64,000 bases of DNA from Nocardioides sp. Soil805 (GTDB lineage Bacteria; Actinomycetota; Actinomycetes; Propionibacteriales; Nocardioidaceae), in NCBI RefSeq assembly GCF_001429625.1, contig NZ_LMSU01000004.1, positions 1 to 64,000 on the forward strand, in the 5' to 3' direction. Positions 17,160-25,949 of the stretch are shown in pieces (position 1 is the stretch's first letter; every line of letters starts with the position of its first letter). The notes beneath the pieces were generated by a model. The model saw only the letters and a program-made list of their open reading frames with translations, made no database searches and had not been told where the DNA came from. Made by a program: the position numbers and the translations under genes.

Positions 17160-18274
17160 CCCAGGCGCCGTACCGTCATGACCTCGCCGGAGAACTCGCC
17201 GATCGTCCCGTAGCGGACGACGTCGCCGGTCCGCGGCGCGTGAAGGATCCGGTCGCCGCCGACGTAGATCGCCACGTGGTGCGGTCCCCCCGCGCCGGGA
17301 TAGCTGAAGAAGATCAGGTCTCCGGGCCGCTTGTCGTTCCACGCGATGCCTTGGCCGGCATGGATCTGCGAGCCGCTGTAGTGGGGGAGACGGATGCTTC
17401 CCCCAGAAGCTTGGTAGGCGGCATAGAGCACGAGGCCAGAGCAGTCGAATCCTCCGCCGGTGGGCCCATCGAAGCTGCCTCCGCCCCAGACGTACGGCTT
17501 GCCGAGCTGTGTGGCTGCCGCCGTGACGAAGCCTCCAGGGAAACCGGGTGCGAGGTTCGCGGGAAGCTCGCTGGCGGGCTGGGCACAGTCCAGGTCGTTG
17601 GTGAGCGAGACACCGCTGATGGCGCTCAGGACCTTCTCGGCGACCGGCTGGTTGACGGCGTACCGATCCGGATAGGCGGAGACCTGCACCGCCTGAGCGG
17701 CGGCGCCAGGGTCCATCCTCTGCCACCCGTCGATGTCGAGCAGCCCGCGCGGTGACCCGTGGTTCGGTCCGCTCGCACCGCCGTAGAAGGCACGGGACGA
17801 CCACACCGGGTCCATCAGGTTCTCGACGGTGCCCCAACCTGCGGCAGGACGCTGCTGGAAGAGACCGACGGAGTCGTGGTCGCTGCCGTCGCCGTCGTTG
17901 GGGATGCCTGCGGAGATGGGGGAGGCGCTCGTGTTCGACAGCACTCGCAGAGACGACTCCGTCAGCGCGGTCATGATGGCGATCAGCTGGCCTCGGGCCG
18001 GGATCCGGCCGTTGTCACCGACCGCGATGATCGTCGCTGCGCGCGCGAGCTGCTGCTTGCTGAGGGCGACGGACTCGCCGTTCGTGTTGGTCGCCGTGAG
18101 ACTCGATGGGACAGCGCCGAAAACGCCCAGGCTGGCGGCAGCGTCGCCGTCCCATATGCAGCTGCCGGACCCGGCGGCGACCGGGCTGGCGAGCGTGGCG
18201 ACGCCGAGAGCCGCGGCACCAGGGGCGAGAAGGACTGCAGCGACGGCACCGACGACGACGGTCTTCATGGTCAT
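17156..18274 (-). CDS. VirB1-like bifunctional peptidoglycan hydrolase (lysozyme-like + NlpC/P60)
   Basis: The 372-residue exported protein has an N-terminal hydrophobic signal/anchor (VVVGAVAAVLLAPGAAALGV). A lysozyme/transglycosylase-like region of about residues 75-215 carries ALTESSL (Glu106 as candidate acid) and SVGLFQQRPAAGWG. The C-terminal NlpC/P60 domain of about residues 245-372 has catalytic Cys278 in GFDCSGL and a histidine in PHHVAIYVGG. It would open the wall for the transfer apparatus, the VirB1 role. The same two-domain layout is usual in actinobacterial conjugation modules. It lies 6 bp after the next gene of the operon. Confidence 0.85.
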   Translation of the reverse strand: MTMKTVVVGAVAAVLLAPGAAALGVATLASPVAAGSGSCIWDGDAAASLGVFGAVPSSLTATNTNGESVALSKQQLARAATIIAVGDNGRIPARGQLIAIMTALTESSLRVLSNTSASPISAGIPNDGDGSDHDSVGLFQQRPAAGWGTVENLMDPVWSSRAFYGGASGPNHGSPRGLLDIDGWQRMDPGAAAQAVQVSAYPDRYAVNQPVAEKVLSAISGVSLTNDLDCAQPASELPANLAPGFPGGFVTAAATQLGKPYVWGGGSFDGPTGGGFDCSGLVLYAAYQASGGSIRLPHYSGSQIHAGQGIAWNDKRPGDLIFFSYPGAGGPHHVAIYVGGDRILHAPRTGDVVRYGTIGEFSGEVMTVRRLG

Positions 18275-18280
18275 CCCGGC

Positions 18281-18946
18281 CTACCTCAGCGGATTGTCGA
18301 GCTCGGAGAGACGTAGAACGTGACAGCGCTCGAAGGAGGGCCGGCACGCGACGAAGACTGTGAAGGAGACCGGGTACGACGATTCAGCAACCTCGCCGTT
18401 CCAGACGCCGCTGCGGTGCCGGGTGCCGTCGACTGTCACAGCCGTCGTCCCGGGGCGGAGGTGCCCGTGGGCCTGCTCGACCGCGGCCGCCCAGGAGCCC
18501 GGGACGTATGCGTCGTTGATCTCGATCGTCTGCACGACCTCCATGGCCCCGAGGTCCAGCCACCGCTCGACCGTCGGCAGGTACGTCGTCACGTCGGCCA
18601 GCAGGCCAGGCGTCTCTTCGCCGGATGGGTCGCCGTCGGCAAGGACCGCAGACGTGTAGTCGCTCGGCAGGAATCCGGCTGCCGTGTCCCAATCGAACAG
18701 CGAGACGGCTACGGCACGTGCGTAGGCGATGGGATCTGTCGTGTGGGGGAGCGTTCGGTCCTGCATGCTGACGACAGGGCTGCCCGGCACGACGACGGCC
18801 TCGACCCCGGTAGGGCTCCCCGCGGATGAGTCGACGGTCGTGTCCCCAGGCCCTCGGACGAGACCGTAGAAGCCGACGCCGGCAATGATGAGGGCCAGCG
18901 CGCATCCGAGGAGGAGCATGATCTGGCGGCCGGTCAGGCTGGACAT
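18281..18946 (-). CDS. Single-pass membrane protein of the conjugation operon, unknown
   Basis: A 221-residue product with one N-terminal membrane helix (IMLLLGCALALIIAGVGFYG) and a soluble domain outside the membrane of about 190 residues. The topology is that of VirB8/TcpC-type scaffold proteins, but I do not see sequence motifs that prove it. The soluble part contains two cysteines (VACRPSFERCHVL). It sits between the ParB gene and the wall hydrolase, so a channel role is inferred from context only. Confidence 0.6.
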   Translation of the reverse strand: MSSLTGRQIMLLLGCALALIIAGVGFYGLVRGPGDTTVDSSAGSPTGVEAVVVPGSPVVSMQDRTLPHTTDPIAYARAVAVSLFDWDTAAGFLPSDYTSAVLADGDPSGEETPGLLADVTTYLPTVERWLDLGAMEVVQTIEINDAYVPGSWAAAVEQAHGHLRPGTTAVTVDGTRHRSGVWNGEVAESSYPVSFTVFVACRPSFERCHVLRLSELDNPLR

Positions 18947-18993
18947 GGGCGCTCCGAGCGACGGGGTCAGGGGACGTGCGATAGGTGCGAGGG

Positions 18994-19971
18994 CTACGCC
19001 GATGTCGTAGCGTGACGTCGGGCGGCGACGAGCTGATCGCGGAACGCGATCGTGGCTGTCACGACGCGATCGAAACGCTCCCAGTCAGTGCGGCTGAGCT
19101 GGGCCGCCAGGGCGTCGACGTCGTACAGCTCGGTCCAGCCGTCGAGCTCGGCCCAGGTCAGGTTGAACGAGCGGACGCTGCGGTAGTGGCTGCTCGGGCC
19201 GTGGTTGCGCTTGAGGTTCTTGCGGCCCTTCTCGCGCACCTCGCGTTGGGCGCGCTCGCGCGCTTCGCGGGCCAGGCGAGCGAGGTCCGTCTCTTCCTCC
19301 GTCTGCCGTTCCTGTGAGTCGTCGAAGGCGTGCTTGACCTCGAGGTAGAGCGGCTTCACTGGCTCGCCGTGCTCGATCGCGCGCAGCGCGTCGTTCGCCA
19401 TGGCGCGGATCTCCGGCGGGGTCGCCTTCCGGGACGCCCAGTCCATCAGCGCGCAGACGCGCTCGTGGGTGTGGTAGGACTCCTTGCCGGTGATCGCCAG
19501 CGCCGCTTGGCTGCGAGCTCGGCCGGTTTCTCCCGGCTGTGGACCGGGTCCACTGCCGGCGTCTCCGCGGTTGGCGGACGGGCCGAACTGGGTCGCCTGC
19601 ATCCGGCGATCGGCTTCTTCGGCGCGCAGCGCCTTGAGCTCGCGGTAGAGCGCCGCCTTCTCAAGCTCGTTCATCGGCTTGTGGAGTTGGTTCTCGTCCT
19701 GCTCGGCGAGTAGCAGCGAGAGCTTGTCGGAGATCCCGGATCGGACCCAGACCTTCACGGTGCGCCAGCCGAGCCGGCGTACGGCCTCCAGCCGCCGCCA
19801 TCCGCACACGAGGAAGCCCTCGGGGGTGATGGTGATCGGTTGGAGCAAGCCGAGCCGTTCGATCGACTCGATGAGCGATTTGAGGTCACCGGGGTCCTTG
19901 CGGTGACGGACGCCGACGGTGATCGAGTCGATGGCTCGGTCGAGTTGGATGTGGCTGTGGGTATCAGGCAT
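18994..19971 (-). CDS. ParB/Spo0J-like nuclease-domain protein
   Basis: The 325-residue protein starts with a ParB N-terminal domain of about residues 10-95: ITVGVRHRKDPGDLKSLIES, then GLLQPITITPEGFLVCGWRR, where the last part is the conserved ParB box II-like motif. The remainder is charged and helical with an Arg/Glu-rich stretch near residue 240. Such proteins act in plasmid or element partition or in regulation of transfer. No ParA partner is adjacent; the TadZ-like protein at 30218 belongs to the pilus. The ATG at 19969-19971 overlaps the upstream stop by 8 bp. Confidence 0.75.
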   Translation of the reverse strand: MPDTHSHIQLDRAIDSITVGVRHRKDPGDLKSLIESIERLGLLQPITITPEGFLVCGWRRLEAVRRLGWRTVKVWVRSGISDKLSLLLAEQDENQLHKPMNELEKAALYRELKALRAEEADRRMQATQFGPSANRGDAGSGPGPQPGETGRARSQAALAITGKESYHTHERVCALMDWASRKATPPEIRAMANDALRAIEHGEPVKPLYLEVKHAFDDSQERQTEEETDLARLAREARERAQREVREKGRKNLKRNHGPSSHYRSVRSFNLTWAELDGWTELYDVDALAAQLSRTDWERFDRVVTATIAFRDQLVAARRHATTSA

Positions 19972-20773
19972 GGATCCGGACGCTCGGTCGCGGTGCGGTC
20001 TCGCTGATCTCGAAGACCAGGAGGTCGTCGTCCAGGAGCTCGGCCATCGGGTGGCCGATGAGCAGTCGCAGGAGGACGCCGTGCCCGTCCGATGTACAGG
20101 CCTCGTCAGGGTTCGGATTGCCAAGCACGATCCGCAGCACCGTCGACCACGCCTCCTGGCCTATGTCGACGAGCGCTCGCGCGGTGGGGTCGCGCCGCAG
20201 TGCCGCGTGGGCCTTGGGACGTGACCCGGACTCGACCAGGCGAGCCGAGATGTAGTCGAGCGCGCAGGTCGCCGTGTCCCGAGGCCACCCGAGCGCGGTG
20301 AAGAGGTCGATCGTCGCGTCGACCGCTTCGTACGCCCCGGTCGGTGGAGCCTCGTCGGGATCGAATGGCCCGACGGTGAGCGCGGGGAGGAAGCTGGGCA
20401 GGTCGGCTTCGGTGTCGCAGAACCGTCGTACGTCGTGGTGCCGGGAGATTTCCGGACGGCGAGCCTGGTCGACAGAGCACAGCAGCCCATCGGCTCGCTC
20501 CTCGGCGATCAGAGTCACCTTGACCGCCATGGTCACGACGGCCCACGGGTCATCGGCCGTGCGGACCGCGTAGGTCCGCATCGCCTCGAACGCAGCCGCG
20601 GCTCCGGCAGTCGGGTCGCAGCGGTGCTTGATCGCCAGAGCCTCGTACTTCCGCGCCGCGAACAGCATGAGGTCGTGGGCCTCGGCGTCGTGCTCCCACG
20701 CGGTCGGTCCGGATACCCGGAGACGCACGAGAAGCCGACGCAGCCCGATTGCGGTCTCGAATGAATGGCTCAC
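19964..20773 (-). CDS. Conserved-looking protein of unknown function in the element
   Basis: A 269-residue soluble protein, mostly helical, with a His/Asp cluster (TAWEHDAEAHDLMLFAARKY) and a well-formed C-terminus (HGVLLRLLIGHPMAELLDDD). No signal peptide or membrane segment and no motif I can name. The GTG at 20771-20773 was chosen because it overlaps the previous stop as GTGA and has AGAGGGG upstream. Its place between a small protein and ParB in a tightly overlapping operon suggests a role in element maintenance. Confidence 0.6.
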   Translation of the reverse strand: MSHSFETAIGLRRLLVRLRVSGPTAWEHDAEAHDLMLFAARKYEALAIKHRCDPTAGAAAAFEAMRTYAVRTADDPWAVVTMAVKVTLIAEERADGLLCSVDQARRPEISRHHDVRRFCDTEADLPSFLPALTVGPFDPDEAPPTGAYEAVDATIDLFTALGWPRDTATCALDYISARLVESGSRPKAHAALRRDPTARALVDIGQEAWSTVLRIVLGNPNPDEACTSDGHGVLLRLLIGHPMAELLDDDLLVFEISETAPRPSVRIHA

Positions 20774-21132
20774 AGCGACCACCCCTCTGATCGGCTCGCC
20801 GCTGGGGTAGGCGCCGGCGCGTGGCGGAGCCCCCGCGCGAGGGAGCGCGTGGTCCTGACCGGAGAGCGGCGCGCGCATCGGAGCAGTTCGGCGTGGAGGT
20901 CGACCCCACGCCCCACCATGGGTGTGACGTACGTCATGAGCTCGGTGGGCCGGACCCAGGCGAACCCCCTCGCCGTCGATGTGGGCGGTTTGCCTTTCGC
21001 CGAGAGCGACGGGTCACGGTGGCGGGCGAGGGTGCTCGTGGCCGCTTCGGTGTTGGGCGCCGGCGCTCGCGCTGGAGCCGGCGGCTCGGGCGGACGGTAA
21101 CTGTGACGGCGGTACTCGACCTGGGCGTTCAC
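20770..21132 (-). CDS. Small Pro/Arg-rich element protein, unknown
   Basis: A 120-residue basic protein. The N-terminal half is proline- and alanine-rich (YRPPEPPAPARAPAPN); the middle has GFAWVRPTELMTYVTPMVGRG, followed by VDLHAELLRCARRSP. The last part resembles short uncharacterised proteins I associate with actinobacterial integrative elements, but this is memory of a pattern, not a search. Both ends overlap neighbours as GTGA, which supports it as a real gene. AGGTGAT lies before the GTG start. Confidence 0.55.
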   Translation of the reverse strand: MNAQVEYRRHSYRPPEPPAPARAPAPNTEAATSTLARHRDPSLSAKGKPPTSTARGFAWVRPTELMTYVTPMVGRGVDLHAELLRCARRSPVRTTRSLARGLRHAPAPTPAASRSEGWSL

Positions 21133-22036
21133 AACTGGATCACCTCATTCCTCTGAGTAGGGCCCAGGCGGCTCCCGGGTCCGAGCTGGGACGCGATCCG
21201 GAAGGCGGAGTCGATGGTCGACTCGATCTCCCGATCGGGAAGGCCGGCGTACTGGGCGGCGGGCATCAAGTAGCTGACAGCGTTCGTGCGGCTCTGGCCG
21301 TTCTCGACCATGCGGCACGACGCCCAGAAGAGGGCGCGGTTGCGACCGCCCTCGGGAGTCAGCGCGACCACTCTGGCCAGCGCCTCAGGGCGACACGCTT
21401 TCGGAGGAAGCCCTGAGGTGGGACTACCGGCCGAGGCCGGGGCGGCTCCAGGAACTGGCGAAGCTTGATCGCGTCCAGCGGCTTCGCCGGCGAGGTCGTA
21501 ACCGCGATGACCTCGTACGCCCTGATCGCGCCGTCGACCTTGACCCGCGACGGGGGAGCAATGACGTAGCCGCCGTCGCCCCGGAAGTCGACGTGGGCGA
21601 ACGGGACCTGCCAGGAGCGTTGCTCGTGGCCCGGCTCGGTGGGGTAGTAAGCGTGGATGCCGCCGGATGGAGTGCGGACCAGCCAGCCCCAGTTGTCGGC
21701 GAGGCCCTCGGAGCGCGCTCGCTCGAACGACCCAAAACCGCTGCCGCCCGGGTGGACGTCGACGTCGACGACGAGGATGCCGCTGCGGGCGCCAGTGGGC
21801 AGACCGACGTTCGCGGCGGGCGTTCGCTGCCACCACCGATGGACGACGCGGGCCGAGGACGTCGCGTCGTGGAAGCCATTCGGTGTGAGCGGCCGCTTGC
21901 CGCCAGGGACACAAGGGAACACCGGGATGCCCAAGCTTGCGTAGTAGATCGCCGCACCCGCGAGGGTCGGTGTGGCAGCGACACGCTGCATGGTCGAGAC
22001 GGTCCACTCTGGGACCGGGAATGCGGGGTCGAACAT
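21129..22036 (-). pseudogene. Bifunctional DNA primase/polymerase (Prim-Pol), frameshifted
   Basis: The N-terminal 210 codons encode a Prim-Pol domain: LGIPVFPCVPGGKRPLT, WWQRTPAANVGLPTG, then the acidic metal site VVDVDVHPGG, and the later HAYYP. Near 21410-21425, within a Pro-rich stretch, the frame changes. The rest continues in the next frame as LARVVALTPEGGRNRALFW, a helical primase C-terminal segment, to the stop at 21129. Joined, the protein would be about 302 residues. Such proteins start replication of plasmids and integrative elements. The single shift could be a real mutation or a sequence error; without correction both halves are unlikely to work. Confidence 0.7.
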
Positions 22037-22059
22037 GCACCCGAGAGTGGCGCTGCGGT

Positions 22060-22106
22060 GTTACCGAGTTAGGGTAACAAGGAGGGGGAACGCAGAGGGG
22101 GAACGC
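22060..22106. promoter_or_regulatory. Inverted repeat plus two tandem 12-mers upstream of the primase gene
   Basis: GTTACC at 22060-22065 pairs with GGTAAC at 22073-22078. Directly beside it the 12-mer GAGGGGGAACGC occurs twice (22082-22093 and 22095-22106). The set lies 24-70 bp upstream of the primase-polymerase start. It could be an operator with iteron-like repeats or part of a replication origin. The stretch up to 22189 holds nothing else I recognise. Confidence 0.45.
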
Positions 22107-22189
22107 CGCGTCTTCGCAGGTCAGAGGCGTTCCCTAAGCCCTTTCGGGAGGGTCCCGATAGCCGGTTCTCTGGCCCGCGCCGGGGTCAC

Positions 22190-22501
22190 CTAGCTGGCGG
22201 TGATGCCCGCGATCCGGGAGCCGTGGGCCAGTCCGTTGGCGTCCTCGTAATCCCAGAGTGCCCACTCGTAGCCCGCGATGAAGGCGCTGTCAGTCTCGCC
22301 GTGCTCGGCGAGCCAGCGGTGGCCCGCGTCCGCCGATCCCGTCTGAAGCGCGATGGTCCGGCCCGCGTTGTAACCAGCCATGTACTGAAGCTCGCCAGAT
22401 GTCCTCGCCACCCGCTCAGTCGAACATGCGTTCGAGGGACGCGTCAAGGACTGCGTTGTGCCCCGAAGTGGCGGAACGACGGTCGTTGGCGCTGACCTCA
22501 T
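22190..22501 (-). CDS. Small protein of unknown function at the end of the pilus operon
   Basis: A 103-residue product with a low-complexity start and a better ordered second half (LQYMAGYNAGRTIALQTG, then WLAEHGETDSAFIAGYEWAL), where aromatic and Gly residues alternate. No membrane segment or known motif. Its ATG overlaps the stop of the LysM-BTAD gene as ATGA, so it is co-translated with it. If the true start were at the internal methionine near residue 41 the protein would be only 63 residues. Confidence 0.5.
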   Translation of the reverse strand: MRSAPTTVVPPLRGTTQSLTRPSNACSTERVARTSGELQYMAGYNAGRTIALQTGSADAGHRWLAEHGETDSAFIAGYEWALWDYEDANGLAHGSRIAGITAS

Positions 22502-25500
22502 CCCGTGCGATGACGACTGGGGCCGCGGGTGGCCCAGTCCTTGTTCTCGACGATCTGTGCGGTGCGCTGCGGGACGTCGATCGGCGGCAGTTCGTCGTCG
22601 CGGCGGTTGAAGACCCTTTCATTCAGGTCCTCGTCGGCCTTCTTATGGCCACCGACCGCCTTCTCCGCCTGAACCATGTCGAGCTGCGCGACCTCGTCGT
22701 ACGGCGACGCCGCGTACGCAACTTGAGCAGCCCAGAGGGCAAGGTCCGTGTCGCGCTCGGCGAGAGCATGCGTGGTGACGATGTGGCCGACGTCGACAAT
22801 GGCACTGGTCATGATGTGGTCCCAGCGGTCGCCGTCGAGCAACCAGTTCCAGTGGCCTTCGCGAAGGTCGGTGAACGGTTCGCCGCTGACGAGTCGGAGT
22901 GCCGCGATCAGATCGTCGATGCCGCCGGCGCCGTGGCTCTGCCCGCGAGCCCGGATGCGACGGAACAGGTCGAGGTCGCACAAGACGCCGTTGAGCCTGT
23001 AGAGAGCAGGTGAGTCGGTGTTGGGGCCAGGTTCTGCTTTCGGCAGGTAGGGCTCACCGCTGCGGGGATCGGTCCCCAGCCATCGACGTAGCTGGCTCAT
23101 GTCCACCCGGACGCGCTCTTGACGGATCCCGAACGCTTCGGCGACTTCGTGGCCGGAGACACCATGGGGATGGAGTGCGAGGAAGGCCAGCAGCTCGATG
23201 TAGAACGGCCGCCGATGAGCCGTTGCCTTGGTGTCGCCCGTCGTCCTGGCGCCCACCGGCCCGAGGAGCGTCAGCTTCACCGACGACAAGGTGGGCGACT
23301 CCCAGCGTGCGAGGTCCACCTCGAGGCTCGGGTCTGCAGCCTCGACTGCCCGGCCGGCCTCAGCTTTCGCGCGCGGTGCCAGAACCTCGATGTCCTTGAC
23401 GGTGGTGGCAGCGGCGTCGGCGTAGACGGCTGCATCGAGAGGCAGCAAGGCGCGGTCGCCCGCTGGGCCTTCGGGACGGGGGTCCGTCAGATCGTCGGCG
23501 AGGGCGCCGCCGAGGTCGGCCACTGCCTCGTCAGCGTCCGGCTTCGGGACAGGTACGACCGTGTCATCGAGTGTGAGATCGAGAAGGAGGGCGCACGCTC
23601 TGGCCTCCTCACCGCTGAGTCCGGCAGCGGTCACGTCGATACCCAGGCTCGCTATCCCGAGGCGACCGTGTGGTTTCAGTTCCAGATTGGGTCCGGAGGG
23701 TCGAGGTTCGCCCCCGAGGTCGACAAGTGCCGCCGAAGACCGACCCGGGATGCCATCGATCAGGTCTGCGAGCTTGTCGAAGTCCGGGGTCGGGCGGTCG
23801 GCGGTGGCGATGATCGCGGCGTGGAAGTCGTCGGGCTCCACGCTCGCCGTGATCGAGGAGAGGTCGCGGACGAGGGCCGCAATGAACTCGGTGTCGCCTG
23901 CCGCGTGCGTCCGGATGCGACCGAGGTTGAACGACGCCAGGTCAGACCCGAGACCGAGGACGTCGACCGTTGTTACGACCGACCACGGGTTGACCGCCAG
24001 TTCGGCAGCGACGTGGCGCGCGAATGCCTCCTTGCGGTCGCTGTCGCCGGTGACGGTGACCGTGCGGAGCTCCTCGAGGTTGAGGAACACGAAGGAGCCG
24101 TCGTCGCGCTGGCCGACGCTCACCAGGAGCGGGTACGGCGGGAACGAGTCCTCCGGGAGAGCCGGCACGTCTGCCATACGCACCCGCCAGCCGGTGCTGG
24201 ACCCGGACCATGGCGCGGGCAGGGCGGCGGGCTCTCGGAGGACCAGCGAGATCTCGTCGTCCGCGAGCGTCACGGTGATCAGGCGAAGGGACGGCACGGA
24301 TCGCAGCGCAGCGTCGAGGGCATCGATTCGGGGCGCGACCACCGAGGCCGTGGCCCGTGCCGTCTTCTCGGTGTGCAGGAGTTCGGCAGGCGGGGGAGGG
24401 ATGACCGTGCCGGGACGCCGATGGCGCAGCTGGGTTCGTCGCTGTGCGCGTAGCGCGATCCATAGCGCGCCGCCGAGCATGGCTCCCGCCCCGGTGAGGC
24501 CGGGGACGAGCCACGGCGGAACGAGGTTGTCATCGGCTGCGTGCCCCGCATCGTCGGACTCCGCGTCCGCATCGTCAATGGGCTCGGAAGGCGTGATCTC
24601 CATTGGAGGAGGCGTCGGTGACTCGGATCCCTCCTGCCGCGGCTTCGTGTGCTGAGGGCCAGGCGGCTCCGCGGGCGGCTGCTGCCCGGGGATGGTCAGC
24701 TTCCAACCGGGAAGGATCAGGTCCGGATCGGTCAGCCGAGCGCTGTCCGGTTGAAGGGTGTTTCGAGATGCCTCGAAGATCGAGGGGTAGGCGTCGGCCT
24801 CGCCGAGCTCGTCCTCCGCGATCTCGGACAGGGTGTCGCCGGGCTGCACGAGGTAGGCCTCCGCCAGAGCGGTCTCGGCGACCGGCACTCGCAGGACGGT
24901 GCCCGGCAGGAGGAAGTCGGGGCGCCCATCGAGGACGGCCTCATTGAGCGCAACCAGGTCGACGTACCGTGTGCCGTCTCCGAGACGATCCTCAGCGATG
25001 CTCCAGAGGCTGTCGCCACGCTTGACCGTGTACCGCTCGACCTCTGGATCCTTCTCCTTCTCATGCTCGACCGTCGGCGCAGGTGCAGCGACGGAGGCGA
25101 CCTCCATCGTGACTCGTGTGTCGTCGGGCAGGGGAGCGGCCGTCGCAGCGGCCTCGGCCCTCGGCTGGGGCAGCACCGCGGTCGCCGACGGTAGGGCGAC
25201 GAACAGCAGGGCAGCCGCCGCGACAAGTCGATCTGCCGCGAGCTGCGGCACAGCCAGTCCAGGCAACCGCGGTGCGCGGATGCCCCGGACCTGGGAGACG
25301 ATCGATCCGACCACCTGGCAGGTGAACACTCCCCAGGCGATCCAGCAGACCGCGGCGATCAGCTCGAGCACGAGCGTCCCGTCGTCCGGTGCCGTGAGTC
25401 GCGACCGCGAGAACGCGGCCAGGTCCGGGACTGCGCCGATCGCGACCAGGACGGCCGGTACGCCCAGAACGAAAGCGACGAGGGCCAGCGTCGCTGCCAA

Positions 25501-25530
25501 GCCACGCAGGCGACAGTTGAGGGTGCTCAT
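22498..25530 (-). CDS. Membrane LysM-BTAD transcriptional activator-like protein of the Tad locus
   Basis: A 1010-residue fusion. It starts with three membrane helices in the first 115 residues, then two LysM modules (about 168-215, YTVKRGDSLWSIAEDRLGDG; about 228-285, YLVQPGDTLSEIAEDELG). A Pro/Ser linker and a further membrane helix near residue 340 follow, then a soluble region. The C-terminus has a winged-helix plus BTAD (bacterial transcriptional activation) region, about 755-1000, with VRVDMSQLRRWLGTDP. LysM binds peptidoglycan, while BTAD domains occur in SARP-type activators. It may sense the wall and control pilus or element genes. This fusion with Tad genes recurs in actinobacterial elements. 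ATGA overlap with the TadE-like gene. Confidence 0.8.
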   Translation of the reverse strand: MSTLNCRLRGLAATLALVAFVLGVPAVLVAIGAVPDLAAFSRSRLTAPDDGTLVLELIAAVCWIAWGVFTCQVVGSIVSQVRGIRAPRLPGLAVPQLAADRLVAAAALLFVALPSATAVLPQPRAEAAATAAPLPDDTRVTMEVASVAAPAPTVEHEKEKDPEVERYTVKRGDSLWSIAEDRLGDGTRYVDLVALNEAVLDGRPDFLLPGTVLRVPVAETALAEAYLVQPGDTLSEIAEDELGEADAYPSIFEASRNTLQPDSARLTDPDLILPGWKLTIPGQQPPAEPPGPQHTKPRQEGSESPTPPPMEITPSEPIDDADAESDDAGHAADDNLVPPWLVPGLTGAGAMLGGALWIALRAQRRTQLRHRRPGTVIPPPPAELLHTEKTARATASVVAPRIDALDAALRSVPSLRLITVTLADDEISLVLREPAALPAPWSGSSTGWRVRMADVPALPEDSFPPYPLLVSVGQRDDGSFVFLNLEELRTVTVTGDSDRKEAFARHVAAELAVNPWSVVTTVDVLGLGSDLASFNLGRIRTHAAGDTEFIAALVRDLSSITASVEPDDFHAAIIATADRPTPDFDKLADLIDGIPGRSSAALVDLGGEPRPSGPNLELKPHGRLGIASLGIDVTAAGLSGEEARACALLLDLTLDDTVVPVPKPDADEAVADLGGALADDLTDPRPEGPAGDRALLPLDAAVYADAAATTVKDIEVLAPRAKAEAGRAVEAADPSLEVDLARWESPTLSSVKLTLLGPVGARTTGDTKATAHRRPFYIELLAFLALHPHGVSGHEVAEAFGIRQERVRVDMSQLRRWLGTDPRSGEPYLPKAEPGPNTDSPALYRLNGVLCDLDLFRRIRARGQSHGAGGIDDLIAALRLVSGEPFTDLREGHWNWLLDGDRWDHIMTSAIVDVGHIVTTHALAERDTDLALWAAQVAYAASPYDEVAQLDMVQAEKAVGGHKKADEDLNERVFNRRDDELPPIDVPQRTAQIVENKDWATRGPSRHRTG

Positions 25531-25949
25531 CGCTGGCTACCTCCGAGGGTGCGGACCAGGTGGGCTGTCGCCGTGCCCGTGACGTCGAGACGGTTGATGC
25601 CGATCAACCCCAGGAACTGCGGGTCGTACGAGTCGTAGACGGTCACCGTGATGGTGTCGCCGTTGATGATCTCGACCTTCCCGCTGACGCCGGCGGTGTC
25701 GAGATAGCGCTGGCCGGCTGCCCGAGCCGCGGCAGGGCTGATGCTTAGTTCGCGTCCCTGGATGGCCGCTGCACCCTCGACCTCCTCGCCGCCGGCACGG
25801 GCTGCCTGGGCCGCGACATCGTGGGCCCGTTCGTGGGCGTGCACCTGGCCTCCGAGGTCGACGGCCAAGCCGACAAGGAAGATCATCACGAAGCTGGACA
25901 GGGCCAGCCAGACCGTGATGGAGCCGCGCTCGTCGTACCGCCGAGTCAT
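25527..25949 (-). CDS. TadE/TadG-like pseudopilin (1)
   Basis: A 140-residue protein with the TadE-type N-terminus: basic residues, then DERGSITVWLALSSFVMIFL, where the RGS-type processing site precedes a hydrophobic helix. The rest is a small periplasmic-type domain rich in Val and Ala. TadE/TadG proteins are minor pseudopilins of the Flp pilus. Start ATG 25947-25949 overlaps the next gene by 4 bp. It is the last of three similar genes in a row and ends with ATGA overlap into the LysM-BTAD gene. Confidence 0.75.
   Translation of the reverse strand: MTRRYDERGSITVWLALSSFVMIFLVGLAVDLGGQVHAHERAHDVAAQAARAGGEEVEGAAAIQGRELSISPAAARAAGQRYLDTAGVSGKVEIINGDTITVTVYDSYDPQFLGLIGINRLDVTGTATAHLVRTLGGSQR

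Noticed and set aside
23119..24453. 444-codon plus-strand open frame opposite LysM-BTAD
   Set aside because: Shadow of a well-supported gene; no ribosome site or recognisable domain.
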